Assembly: GCF_000499845.2 (NCBI RefSeq)
Contig: NC_023757.2
Location: forward strand, 1 to 64,000
Source: Phaseolus vulgaris
Lineage: Eukaryota > Streptophyta > Magnoliopsida > Fabales > Fabaceae
Reading direction: 5' to 3'
DNA: 64,000 nucleotides
The translations under genes were made by a program, and so were the position numbers. The notes beneath the pieces are model-generated. The model was not told where the DNA came from. It made no database searches and saw nothing but the letters and a program-made list of their open reading frames with translations. Below are positions 1 to 12,059 of this stretch, in pieces. How positions within the stretch are numbered: position 1 is the first letter of the stretch; every line of letters starts with the position of its first letter.

Positions 1-3000
1 GCACAAAATTTCTGAAAAATTCTCCCGGAATAGTTTTTTCCTGAAATTCCACCCAAGAATCTCCACTGAATTTGGGACAAAACGCGACAAATTTCAGGCC
101 AAACATATGAGTATTCACCTAGGAAAAAAATCAAACAGTTTCACCACAAACGAACCTTCCTTTCAGCCCTGGCAGTGGCGAATAAAAGATTGATTGCCAA
201 TCTTGTGGGACGAATCTGGGGCTCAAACCTCAGCCAAAACTCAATACACACAGTGAAGAATGTCTGGTAAAAATTTCAGACCAAAATACATAAGGAGTAA
301 GGCGTAGTATGTCCCAGACTGAGAGTGAACAAAACCGGTTTTCCGAAAAGAAAATGTCTTGGCTTTTCTTCCCGTATCTTCTTTTTGTGATTCGTTTATG
401 GACGTGCCTCCTTGCCTGGATGCAAACAACATACGAAAGTGCCTGTGTGAATTTTTTTCACCGCAATACGGACTTAGAATGAAATTGCAGAAATTAGGCC
501 GGAATTTCACAAGTTTTGGTAGAGGATAGCCTTGGTTTGCACAAAATTTCTGAAAAATTCTTGCGGAATAGTTTTTTCCTGAAATTCCACCCAAGAATCT
601 CCACTGAATTTGGGACAAAACGAGACAAATTTCAGGCCAAACGGATGAGTATTCACCACGAAAAAATCAAACAGTTGCACACACAAACGAACCTTCTTTA
701 AGTCCTGGCAGTGGCGAATAAAATATTTATTGCCAATCTTGTGGGACGAATCTAGGGCTCAAACCTCATCCAAATCTCAATAGACACTGTGAAGAATGTC
801 TGGTAAAAATTTCAGACCAAAATACCCAAGGAGTAAGGCATAGTAAGTCCCAGACCGAGAGTGAACAAAACCGATTTTTCGAAAACAAAACGTCCTGGCT
901 TTTCTTCCCCGTATCTTCTTTTTGTGATTCGGTTATGGACGTGCGTCCTTTCCTGGGCGCAAACAACATACGAAAGTGCCTGTGTGAATTTTTTTCAGCG
1001 GAATACGGACCCAGAATGAAATTGCATAAATTAGGCCGGAATTTCACAAGTTTCGGTATAGGATAGCCTTGGTTTGCACAAAATTTCTGAAAAATTCTCC
1101 CGGAATATTTTTTTCCTGAAATTCCACCCAAGAATCTCCACTGAATTTGGGACAAAACGCGAAAAATTTCAGGCCAAACGAATGAGTATTCACCCACGAA
1201 AAAAATCAAACAGTTTCACACACAAACAAACCTTCCTTTCAACCCTGGCAGTGGCGAATAAAAGATTTATTGCCAATCTTGTGGGACGAATCTGGGGCTC
1301 AAACCTCAGCCAAAACTCAATAGACACAGTGAAGAATGTCTGGTAAAAATTTCAGACCAAAATACCCAAGGAGTAAGGCATAAATTAGGCCGGAATTTCA
1401 CAAGTTTTAGTAGAGGATAACCTTGGTTTGCACAAAATTTCTGAAAAATTCTTCCAAAATAGTTTTTTCCTGAAATTCCATGTTAGAATCTCCACTAAAT
1501 TTCTTACTAAACGTGACACATTTTGGGTCAAACGGATGAGTATTCACCCACGAAAAAAATCAAAGAGTTTCACACACAAATGAACCTTCCTTTCAGCACT
1601 GGTAGTGATGGATAAAAAATTTATTGCCAATTTTGGGACGAATTTGGGGCTCAAATCACATCAAAAACTCACTAGACACAGTGACAAACGTCTGGTAAAA
1701 TTTTTAGACCAAAATACCAAAGGAGTAATGCGTAGTAAGTTCCAAATCGAGAGTGAACAAAACTGGTTTTCCGTAAACAAAACGTCTTGACTTTTCTTCC
1801 CCGTATCTTCTTTTTGTGATTTTGTTTCTAGATGTGCCTCCTTACCTAGGTGCAAACATTATATGAAAGTACTTGTGTGAATTTTTTCAGCGCAATACGG
1901 ACCCAGAATAAAATTGTAGAAACTAGGGCGAAATTTCACAAGTTTTGGTAGAGAATAGCCTTGGTTTGCATAAAATTTCAGAAAAATTTTCCTGAAATTC
2001 CACGTAAGAATCTCCACTAAATTTGGGAGAAAACGCGACACATTTCAGGTCAAACGGATGAGTATTCACCCACGCAAAAAATCAAACACTTTCACACACA
2101 AATGAACCTTCCTTTCAGCCCTGATAGTGATGGATAAAAAATTAATTGCCAATCTTTGGGGACGAATTTGGGGCTCAAATCTCATCCAAAACTCAGTAGA
2201 GACACTGACGAACGTCTGGTAAAAATTTCAGACTAAAATACCAAAGGCGTAATGCGTATTAAGTCAGAGACCGAGAATGAACAAAACTGGTTTTTTAAAA
2301 CAAAACGTCCTGGCTTTTCATCCCCGTGTCTACTTTTAGTGATTTTGTTTGTGGACGTGTCTCCGTACCTGGGTGCAAACAACATATGAAAGTACTTGTT
2401 TGAATTTTTCAGCGCATTACGGACCAAAAATAAAATTGCAGAAAGTAGAGCGAAATTTCACAAGTTTTGGTAGAGGATAACCTTGATTTGAACAAAAATT
2501 ATGAAAAGATCTCCAGAATTTATTTATTTTTCTGAAATTCGACGTACGAAAAAAATGAAACAGTTTCACACAAAAATGAACTTTCCTTTCAGCCCTAGTA
2601 GTGATGGATAAAAAATTTATTTCCAATCTTTGGGGACGAATTTGGGGCTCAAATCTCATCCAAAACTCAATAGACACAGTGACGAACGTTTGGTAAAAAT
2701 TTCAGAACAAAATACCCAAGGAGTAAGGCGTAGATTGTCCCAGACCGAGAGTGAACAAAACTGGTTTTCCGTAAACAAAATGTCCTGGCTTTTCTTCCCC
2801 GTATCTTCATTTTGTGATTTTGTTTTTGGACGTGCCTCCTTACCTGGGTGCAAACAACATATGAAAGTACTTGTGTGAATTTTTTCAGCGCAATACGGAC
2901 CCAGAATAAAATTGCAGAAAGTAGGGTGCAATTTCACAAATTTTAGTAGAGGATAGCCTTGGTTTGCACAAAAATTTTGAAAATTTCTACAAAAATAATT

Positions 3001-6000
3001 TTTTCCTAAAATTCTACGTAAGAATCTCCACTAAATTTGGGACAAAACGCAACACATTTCAGATCAAACGGATGAGTATTCACCCACAAAAAAAATCAAA
3101 CAGTTTCACACACAAATGAACCTTCCTTTCAGCTCTGTTAGTGATGGATAAAAAATTTATTGTCAATCTTTGGGGACGAATTTTGGGCTCAAATCTCATC
3201 TAAAACTCAGTAGACACAGTGACGAACGTCTGGTAAAAATTTCAGACCAAAATACCAAAGGAGTAATGCGTTTTGACCAAAATTTCAGACCAAAATACCA
3301 CAGTGACGAAAGTGAACAAAAATGGTTTTCCGAAAACAAAACGTTTTGACTTCTCATCCCCGTATCTTCTTTTAGTGATTTTTTTTGTGGACGTGCCTCC
3401 TTACCTGGGTGCAAACAACATATGAAAGTACCTGTTTGAATTTTTTTCAGCGCATTACGGACCTAGAATAAAATTGCAGAAAGTAGAGCTAAATTTCACA
3501 AGTTTTGGTAGGGGATAACCTTGATTTGCACAAAAATTATGAAAAAATCTCTTGAAATAGTTTTTTCATGAAATTCAATCTAAGAATCTCCATTAAATTT
3601 GGGAAAAAACGTTATAAATTTCAGGTAAAACGGATGCGTATTCACCCACGAAAAAAATCAAACAATTTCACACAAAAACGAACCTTCCTTTCATCCTTGG
3701 TAGTGATGAATAAAAAATTTATTGCCAATCATGTGGGACGAATCTGGGGCTCAAATCTCATCCAAAACTGAGTAGACACAGTGGCAAACGTCTGGTTAAA
3801 ATTTCAGACCGAAATACCCAAGGAGTAAGGCGTACTAAGTCCCAGACCGAGAGTGAACAAAACTGGTTTTCTGAAAACAAAACGTCCTGGCTTTTCTTCC
3901 CCGTATCTTCTTTTTGTGATTTTTTTTGTGGATGTGCCTCTTTACCTGGGTGCAAACAACAAATTAAAGTACTTGTGTAAAATTTTTCAGCGCAATTCGG
4001 ACGCAGAATAAAATTGCAGAAAGTAAGGCGAAATTTCCCAAGTTTTGGTAGACAATAGCCTTGGTTTGCACAAAATTTCTGAAAAATTCTCCCAAAATAG
4101 TTTTTTCCTAAAATTCCACGTAAGAAACTCCACTGAATTTAGGACAAAACGCGACAAATTTCATATCCAACGGATGAGTATTCACCCACGAAATAAATCA
4201 AACAGTTTCACACACAAACGAACATTCCTTTCAGCCATCGCACTAATGAAAAAAAAAAAATTATTGTCAATCTTGTGGGACGAATCTGGGGCTCAAATCT
4301 CAGCCAAAAATCAATGGACACAGTGACGAATGTATGGTACTAATTTCATACCAAAATACCCAAGGAGTAAGGCGTAGTAAGTCCCAGACCGAGAGTGAAC
4401 AAAACTGGTTTTCTGAAAACAAAACGTCTTGGATTTTCTTCCCCGTATCTTCTTTTTGTGATTTTGTTTATGGACGTGCTTCCTTACCTGGGTGCAAAAA
4501 ACATATGAAAGTACTTGTGTGAATTTTTTCAGCGTATTACGGACCTAGAATAATATTGTAGAAAGTAAGACGAAATTTCCCAAGTTTTGATAGCCTTGGT
4601 TTGCACAAAATTTCTAAAAATTTCTCCTGAAATATTTTTTTCCTGAAATTCCAAGTAAGAATCTCCACTGAATTTGGGACAAAACGCGATAAATTTCTGG
4701 TCAAACGGATGAGTATTCACCCACGAAAAAAATCAAACAGTTTCACGCACAAACGAACCTTACTTTCAGCCCTGGCAGTGATGAATAAAAAATTTATTCC
4801 CAATCTTGTGGGACGAATCTGAGGCTCAAATCTCATTCAAAACTCAGTAGACACAATGACGAACGTCTGGTAAAAATTTCAGAACAAAATACCCAAGGAG
4901 TAAGGCGTACTTTGTCCTTGACCGAGAGTGAACAAAATTGATTTTCCGTAAACAAAACGTTCTGGCTTTTCTTCCCCATATCTTCTTTTTGTGATTTTGT
5001 TTGTGGACGTGTCTCCTTACCTGGGTGCAAACAACATATGAAAGTATTTGTGTGAATTTTTTCAGCGCAATACGGACCCAGAATAAAATTGCAGAAAGTA
5101 GGGCGAAATTTCACAAGTTTTGGTAGAGGATAGCCTTGGTTTGCACAAAATTTCTTTAAAATTCTCCTGAAATAGCTTTTTCCTGAAATTCCACGTAAGA
5201 ATCTCCACTAAATTTGGGAAAAAACGCAACACATTTCAGGTCAAACGGATGAGTATCCACCCATGAAAAAAATCAAACAGTTTCACACACAAATGAACCT
5301 TCCTTTCAGCTCTGGTAGTGATGAATAAAAAATTTATTGTCAATCTTTGGGGACGAATCTGGCGCTCAAATCTCATACAAAACTCAGTAGACACAGTGAC
5401 CAACGTCTGGTAAAAATTTGAGACCAAAATACCAAAGGATTAATGCGTAGTAAGTCCCAGACCGAGAGTGAACAAAACTAGTTTTCTGAAAACAAAACCT
5501 CCTGGCTTTTCTTCCCCGTATCTTCTTTTTGTGATTTTGTTTGTGAGCGTGCCTCCTTACCTAGCTGAAAACAATATATGAAAGTACTTGTTTGAATTTT
5601 TTAGCGCATTACGAACCCAGAATAAAATTGCAAAAAGTAGGGCGAAATTTCACAAGTTTTGGTAGAGGATAACCTTGATTTGCACAAAAATTATGAAAAA
5701 TTCTCCCGAAATAGTTTTTTCATGAAATTCCACCTAAGAATCTCCACTGAATTTGAAACAAAACGCGACAAATTTTAGGTCAAACGGATGAGTATTCACC
5801 CACGAAAAAAATCAAACTTTTTCACACACAAACGAACCTTCCTTTCAGCCCTGGGAGTGATGAATGAAAAATTTATTGCCAATCTTGTGGGACAAATCTG
5901 GGGCTCAAATCTCAGCCAAAACTCCATACACACAGTGACGAATGTCTGGTAAAAATTTCAAACCAAAATACCTAAGGAGTAAGGCGTAGTAAGTCCCAAA

Positions 6001-6880
6001 CCGAGAGTGAACAAAACTGGTTTTCCAAAAACAAAACGTCCTGGATTTTCTTCCCCGTATATTCTTTTTGTGATTTTGTTTGTGGACGTGCCTCCTTATC
6101 TGGGTGCAAACAACATATGAAAGTACTTGTGTGAATTTTATCAGCGCAATCCGGACGCAAAATAAAAATTCAGAAAGTATGGCAAAATTCCACAAGTTTT
6201 GGTAGAGATAGCCTTGGTTTGCACAAAATTTCTGAAAAATTCTCCCAAAATAGTTTTTTCCTGAAATTCCACGTAAAAAACGCCACTGAATTTGGGACAA
6301 AACGTGACAAATTCCAGGTCAAACGGATGAGTATTTACCCACGAAAAAAATCAAACAGTTTCACACACAAACGAACCTTCCTTTCAACCCTGACAATGAT
6401 GAATAATAAATTTATTGCCAATCTTGTGGGACGAATCTGGGGCTTAAATCTCAGCCAAAACTCAATAGACATAGTGACGAATATCTGGTAAAAATTTCAG
6501 TCCAAAATACCCAAGGAGTAAGGCGTAGTAAGTCCTAGTTCGAGAGTGAACAAAACTAGTTTTCCAAAAACAAACGTTATGACTTTTCTTTCTCGTATCT
6601 TCTTTTTGTGATTTTTTTTATGGGTGTGCATCCTTACCTGGGTGCAAACAACATATGAAAGTACTTGTTTGAATTTTTTCAACGCAATAGGGACCCAGAA
6701 TAAAATTGCAGAAAGTATGGCGAAATTTCACAAGTTTTGGTAGAGGATAGTCTTGGTTTGCACAAAATTTCTGAAAATTTTTCCGAAATAGTTTCTTCCT
6801 AAAATTTCATATAAGAATCTCGACTGAGTTTGGAAAAACGCAACAAATTTCAGGTCAAACGGATAAGTATTCATCTAGGA
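1..6880 (+). repeat. Satellite array, ~538 bp monomers, head to tail
   Basis: About 12-13 imperfect copies of one AT-rich unit run in the same direction. The anchor CCTTGGTTTGCACA recurs near 531, 1066, 1421, 1956, 2957, 4060, 4590, 5133, 6208 and 6752, with variants near 2481, 3521 and 5675. Most spacings are 525-545 bp. One short interval of about 355 bp (1066 to 1421) marks an internal deletion. At least two monomer subtypes exist: copies up to about 1400 carry TTAGGCCGGAATTTCAC, later ones GTAGGGCGAAATTTCAC. Many open frames of 60-147 codons occur in it, but they recur in all frames and both strands, differ between copies and resemble no protein I know, so I treat none as a gene. Length and array form resemble the khipu subtelomeric satellite of Phaseolus; I could not compare the sequences. 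Confidence 0.93.
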
Positions 6881-6956
6881 ATATGACTTTTTCCACCTTA
6901 AGAGCCAATTTTGTTGGCTTATGAAAATAAATGTTTGTTTTTCAATTTTTTATACA

Positions 6957-7001
6957 CAGCATAATCAAATTCAGCATAATCAAATTCAGCATAATCAAAT
7001 T
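6957..7001 (+). repeat. 15-bp unit repeated three times
   Basis: CAGCATAATCAAATT occurs three times exactly, head to tail. It lies in the detached upstream region of the O-methyltransferase fragment and is absent from the matching flank near 20700, so it expanded in this copy. Confidence 0.9.
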
Positions 7002-7869
7002 CATATTTACTGGAATATATAGTATAATTGAATATATTTCTAAGAATACATTTGGTTTAAGTTTCAATTACAGGTTATTTATTTTAAATCTTAAAATTTT
7101 AAAACCATATACTGCTAAAACTAAATAATTTTACTTTCCAAAATATAAGATTAAAAATGAATAAAAATTTCCTTTGATAGGTAGGAAGAAAACTTATTCA
7201 ATCTTACAAATCTAAATACCGCCAAATTATAAAAAACGAGACAAATAAAAATAAAGATCTTGTTATTAAAGCCTTTAGAATATTGGTTAAATAATTAAAA
7301 GGAATTTAAAAAACAAATGAGAGCATAATAAAAAACTACAAAAGATACATTTTTACACGTGAGAATAATTTTTTTTTTAATTTCCTCTCTTAATTAGTGT
7401 TTCAATAGATTTTGTTTGTATTGATTGGTTGATAAGTGTTTTAATGATACTGCTTAAAAAATCATTACCCACAAATTTTATTTTATTTTTATCAATAAAT
7501 ATTAAGTTAAATAAAACGAAATATTTTAAAGTACCCCAAACTTAATACCTATATAAAAAAAACCCACACCATCTAACTACAATCCAACACCCTTCTTTAT
7601 TGTTTCTAGAAGAAATATGTTTGCTCCCTAATACTTTAATGCAATGTCAACTTATCATTTTATATTTATTATAAAAAGTATTTTTTTTTAACCATTATCA
7701 ATACCCTCTTGTCTAAATAATACATATTTAAATGTACATGATATCACTCTTTTTATGAAATTATTAAAAAATGTTTTTTATAAGCTATAGTCTTCATTTT
7801 ATGTTATATTAACATATTTTAATAACATAGTTTTATCAAATTAGATGTAATGAAGAAGCATGTGATGCC

Positions 7870-7877
7870 TACATAAA
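7870..7877 (+). promoter_or_regulatory. Degenerate TATA box of the O-methyltransferase fragment
   Basis: The two intact paralogues have TATATAAA about 50 bp before their start codons (rc of 15430-15437 and of 19775-19782). Here the same position reads TACATAAA. The flanking bases CCT and CAT are shared, so the alignment is secure. Reduced promoter activity is inference. Confidence 0.6.
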
Positions 7878-7879
7878 CA

Positions 7880-8718
7880 TGAGAAAACTACACAAAGTAC
7901 ACAACAATAAACAGTAGTGAGAATGGGTTCAAACTCCAAAGAGATTGAAGTTCCCTTGGAAGTAGAAAAGGTTGATGATTCATACCTTTCTGCTTTGTTG
8001 CTTTGTTTCAGCAATGTTCTTCCTGCAGTTCTAAATGCTGCCATAGACATGAATCTGTTTGATGTGATAGCAAAGGCAAAGAGTTGTTGTGATGATGCAA
8101 GTTTTTCTGCCTCTCAAATTGCCTCTTTGATTCCAAATGAGCACCCTCAATTGGCTAATAGGCTTGAAAGAATGCTGCCATTGTTGGCCAGTTACTCTCT
8201 TCTGCATTGCTCCATTCGCAGCAATGAAGATGGTAAGAGAGAAAGAGTTTATGCTCTCTCACCTGTTGGACAATACTTTTCTTATGATGATGAAGGAAAC
8301 TCTGTGGCTCCACTCTCAACTTTATTTCATCGCGGATTTCATAACCTTTGGTAATTAATACTTTCATTTTACTTCTAATTTCTTGGTTTAGTTTTTTTAG
8401 GGTTTAGGATTTATTCTCTAAATTGATGAAAATCCAACCATTGAGTTGTATTGTTTAAGAATTCATTTCTTCATATTTTTTTTTAAATTTTAACCCAATC
8501 TTTTTAAGATTTTCAATTCATTTTTTTCTTGTAAAAAAAATTGTAACACCACATTTTGGATTTTACAATCTAAAAAGTAATTCTGAATCTAGAAATATTG
8601 TTCGTATTATATAATTTAAAATACATTGTACAATACAAAATAGAAAAAAAAAAAGTAATTCACAAGCTATTATGGAATTCAAGGACACCTTTCGAATTCT
8701 GTAGTTTAAATTGAATTT
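7880..8718 (+). repeat. Inverted repeat, left arm (exon 1 and intron 1)
   Basis: This arm is the reverse complement of about 14584-15428. The match spans the leader, all of exon 1 and about 368 bp of intron 1, with differences mainly in poly-A length. It ends at TTTAAATTGAATTTTTT (about 8718); beyond it the left side is satellite and the right side is intron 1 of the intact gene. About 5.9 kb separates the arms. Confidence 0.88.
7923..8350 (+). pseudogene. O-methyltransferase exon 1, stranded copy
   Basis: The frame opens with ATG at 7923 ([10 protein letters not shown]) and runs 142 codons to CTTTG|GTAATT, the exon 1 donor used by both full genes. The protein is identical to exon 1 of the gene at 12914-15383, and the other frames also translate identically, so the DNA is nearly or fully identical. 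It encodes only the N-terminal dimerisation region ([22 protein letters not shown] and following) and none of the SAM-binding or catalytic residues. Intron 1 continues to 8718 and is then cut by satellite DNA; no exon 2 follows in this orientation. It cannot give an enzyme. The recent duplication makes a hairpin or antisense effect on the intact gene conceivable. Confidence 0.85.
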
Positions 8719-10735
8719 TTTAACCAAGGTTATCTTCTACCGAAACTTGTGAAATTCCGGCCTAATTTCTGCAATTTCATTTTGGGTCCGTATTGCGCTG
8801 AAAAAAATTCACACAGGCACTTTCGTATGTTGTTTGCACCCAAGCAAGGAAGCACGTCCATAAACGAATCACAAAAAGAAGATACGGGGAAGAAAAGCCA
8901 AGACATTTTGTTTTCGGAAAACCGGTTTTGTTCACTCTCAGTCTGGGACTTACTACGCCTTACTCCTTGGGTATTTTACTCTGAAATTTTTACCAGACAT
9001 TCTTCACTGTGTCTATTGAGTTTTGGCTGAGGTTTGAGCCCCAGATTCGTGCCACAAGATTGGCAATAAATTTTTTATTCGCCACTGCCAAGGCTGAAAG
9101 GAAGGTTCGTTTGTGTTTGAAACTGTTTGATTTTTTTCGTGGGTGAATACTCATCCGTTTGGCCTGAAATTTGTCGCGTTTTGTCCCAAATTCAGTGGAG
9201 ATTCTTGGGTGGAATTTCAGGAAAAAACTATTCCGGGAGAATTTTTCAGAAATTTTGTGCAAACCAAGACTATGCTCTACCGAAACTTGTGAAATTCCGG
9301 CATAATTTCTGCAATTTTTTTATGGGTCCGTATTGCGCTGAAAAAATTCACACAGGCCCTCTCGTATGTTGTTTGCACCCAGGCAAGGAGGCAAGTCCAT
9401 AAACGAATCACAAAAAGAAGATACGGGGAACAAAAGCCAGGACGTTTTGTTTTCGGAAAACTAGTTTTTTCACTCTCGTTCTGGACTTAGTACGCCTTAC
9501 TTCTTGGGTATTTTTGTCTGAAATTTTTACCAGATATTCGTCACTGTGTCTATTGAGTTTTGGCTGAGGTTTGAGCCCCAGATTCGTCCCACAAGATTGG
9601 CAATAAATCTTTTATTCGTCACTACCGGGGCTGAAAAGAAGGTTCGTTTCTGTGTGAAACTGTTTGATTTTTTTCGTTGGTGAATAGTCATGCGTTTGAC
9701 CTGAAATTTGTCGCGTTTTGTCCCAAATTCAGTGGAGAATCTTGGGTGGAATTTCAGGAAAAAACTATTCCGGAGAATTTTTCAGAAATTTTGTGCAAAC
9801 CAACTCTACGAAAACTTGTGGAATTTCGCCCTACTTTCCGAATTTTAATCTGCGTCCGGATTGCGCTGATAAAATTTACACAACTACTTTCATATGTTGT
9901 TTGCACCCAGGTATGGAGGCATGTCCACAAACAAAATCACAAAAAGAAGATACGGGGAAGAAAAGCCAAGACGTTTTGTTTTCGGAAAACCAGTTTTTTT
10001 CACTCTCGATCTGGGACTTACTACGCCTTAGTCCTTAGGTATTTTGGTCTGAAATTTTTACCAGACATTCGTCACTGTGTCTACTCAGTTTTGGATTAGA
10101 TTTGAGCCCCAGATTCGTCCCACAATATTGGCAATAAATTTTTTATTCATGACTACCAAGGCTGAAAGGAAGGTTCGTTTTTGTGTTAAACTGTTTGATT
10201 TTTTTCATGGGTGAAAACTCATCCGTTTGAACTGAAATTTGTCACGGTTCCTCCCAAATTCAGTGGAGATTCTTAGGTGGAATTTCATGAAAAAACTATT
10301 TCGGGAGAATTTTTCATAATTTTTGTGCAAATCAAGGCGAACCAAAACTTGTGAAATTTCGCCCTACTTTCTGCAATTTTATTCTGGGTCCGTAATAAGC
10401 TGAAAAAATTCACAAAAGTACTTTCATATGTTGTTTGCACCCAGGTAAGGAGGCACGTCCATTAACAAAATCACAAAAAGAAGATACGGGGAAGAAAAGC
10501 CAGGACGTTTTGTTTTCGGAAAACCAGTTTTGTTTTTTCTCGGTTTGGGACTTACTACACCTTACTCCTTTGGTATTTTAGTCTGATATTTTTACCAGAC
10601 GTTCGTCACTGTGTTTACTGAGTTTTGGTTGAGATTTGAGCCTCAGATTCGTCCCACAAGATTGACAATAAAGTTTTTATTCATCACTGTCATGGCTGAA
10701 AGGAAGGTTCGTTTGTGTGAAACTGTTTATCAGTG
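8719..10735 (-). repeat. Satellite block in inverse orientation
   Basis: Nearly four monomers of the same ~538 bp satellite as at 1-6880, here reverse complemented: the anchor TTTGTGCAAACCAA recurs near 9255, 9793 and 10325. It begins abruptly after the truncated intron (AACCAAGGTTATCTTCTACC at about 8719) and ends near GAAACTGTTTATCAGTGAC at about 10735. The first two monomers are of the GGCCGG subtype, the last two of the GGGCGA subtype. Its open frames are not taken as genes. Confidence 0.92.
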
Positions 10736-10914
10736 ACTTCTGAGATGAGCAAACACTCATATTTGATCACACTTTAGGAGGCATTTTTTTCCACAACTTA
10801 GATATCAATTTAAAAATTAATTTACCGTGTCACGTCTATAAAATCGCTATTGGCTTCATAAAACTTTTATTGATACTGTTATTGCATTAATTGAGGGTCA
10901 AACTAGGCTTCTCA
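10736..10914. other. Unassigned spacer
   Basis: A short stretch between satellite and copia relic. It may be degraded retrotransposon sequence, since the copia reading frame becomes recognisable right after it. I see no gene or structure in it. Confidence 0.4.
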
Positions 10915-11440
10915 ACATATTCAGAAAACATCTATTAGTTGCCAGAGAATTCAATCAAGTTTAAGGGTTTAACTTTCAAGAAACTTTTTCTCCTGATGTC
11001 AAACATATTACTTTCTTTTTTCAGCAAAGATCAAACATATTACTATTTGGGTTATCCTTACAATTGCTTTAACTAATGGGTGGGATTTGTTTCATTTGGA
11101 TGTTAATAATGATTTCTTGAATGGAAATCTTAATGAAACTTTCTATATGATACAACCTTTAGGGTTTGACGTCACTAATAAAAATCTGGTCTAGGGTCAA
11201 TAAAACTATTTATGGTCTTAAATAGGTACATAAACTGAGGTTTGGCATGCTTAAAACTACTTTTTTACACCTTTTATTCCAGCAAAGTTGATCCATCTCT
11301 GTTTGTTTATCAATGTAATTCTCAAATTATTTGCATGTTATATTTTCAAATTATTTTCATATCACCAATTATTTACATATTGTATATGTTGATGACATTA
11401 TCATTGCGAGTACAACTGTTTCTCTCATTCAACCTGTTGG
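10915..11440 (+). mobile_element. Ty1/copia reverse transcriptase relic
   Basis: A broken frame gives, in order, a VAREFNQV stretch near 10940, ETFSPDVKHIT near 10980, ALTNGWDLFHLDVNNDFLNG near 11070-11120, FYMIQPLGF, NKTIYGLK near 11200, DPSLFVYQ near 11290 and finally the catalytic YVDDIII near 11390. These are the consecutive landmarks of copia reverse transcriptase, with the YVDD metal-binding pair retained. Stops after NKNLV and after YGLK, plus a shift before YVDD, show it is dead. No LTRs were found next to it. Confidence 0.88.
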
Positions 11441-11766
11441 GAAAATCAGAATTAATTATTTCTCTTTGGTGTAGATACAAAATGAGCACTCACGGAAGCA
11501 ATAAGCAAATAATAGAAAATAAAAACGTGAGAAAACTTTCAGAAATAAAAATTCACGGGACCTAGTGCAAAAAATGTCTTCACTAGGAAGTAGGATTATA
11601 ATATTTGTTTCTCTCACTCTGTGAAGATAACACCCAACAATGATGGAATGCAACATCTTTCTAGTCTTTCACTAGGATTTCTAATCTCACACTACGATGA
11701 ATATCAACTCTCTCTTTTACCCTCTATGTTACTTTTCTCACTTGTTTGCTTTCTCTTCCTCACAAG
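11441..11766. other. Spacer without recognised gene
   Basis: AT-rich DNA with a short open frame of no recognisable family. It includes a moderately less AT-rich stretch (11560-11660) that may be further transposon debris. No RNA gene or structured repeat was seen. Confidence 0.35.
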
Positions 11767-11998
11767 TTACATATTTATAAAATTGAAGTTATAGAAATGA
11801 AATTAATTTTAAATATAATGATTTAATATGTAAATTATAATAGAAGCATATATTTTAATAAAATAACATTAGATTAAGTTTATATTTATAGATGAGCGAA
11901 GGTTATGGGCAATATTATATCATCTAACTTATCTTTCTCGTGGACCTCTGTGGTGATAGGGTGTGACATTGGTCAGTGTGCCATACTTTGACTTCTTC
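11767..11998 (+). repeat. Duplicated intergenic segment, copy 1
   Basis: About 232 bp that recurs at 21248-21488 in the same orientation. Shared landmarks, in order, are AAATTGAAGTTATAGAAATG, GGTTATGGGCAAT, CTTATCTT, CTCGTGGACCTCT and CAGTGTGCCATACTTTG. Scattered substitutions and small indels (for example an extra GATTGATA in copy 2) show it is not a very recent duplication. It has no coding potential. Confidence 0.88.
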
Positions 11999-12059
11999 AA
12001 GTTCTTGTGTCTTCTCATAATTTTTTTTTATTTCAAAAATATCATTTTTTTTAATATTT

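Larger units (their letters stand above)
6885..7922 (+). other. Detached upstream region of an O-methyltransferase gene
   Basis: This stretch has no gene. Read on the plus strand, it is homologous to the upstream region of the O-methyltransferase gene at 17695-19728 (minus-strand flank about 19740-20840). The match starts with AGCCAATTTTGTTGGCTTAT at 6902, within some 20-30 bp of the end of the satellite, and continues through the ATAAGATTAAAAATGAATAA segment near 7145 to the start codon at 7923. The copy at 12914-15383 shares only the part nearest the gene, roughly 7350-7922. It includes a homopolymer-rich AT stretch and a triplicated 15-mer. Confidence 0.75.

Noticed and set aside
1..6880. 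Many open frames of 60-147 codons on both strands of the satellite
   Set aside because: They recur with the repeat unit in several frames at once, differ by shifts between monomers and show no domain; they reflect the low stop density of the repeat, not genes.
1..6880. Regularly spaced repeats as a CRISPR-like array
   Set aside because: Units are about 538 bp and wholly repetitive with no unique spacers, in an intron-bearing plant genome.
7917..7925. GTG at 7917 (and equivalents at 15389 and 19734) as start codon
   Set aside because: The first ATG follows two codons later in all three copies; GTG initiation is not expected for plant nuclear genes.
11242..11565. 107-codon open frame as a hypothetical gene
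   Set aside because: It partly overlaps the copia reverse transcriptase relic in another frame; the YVDD motif is in a different frame from this one.
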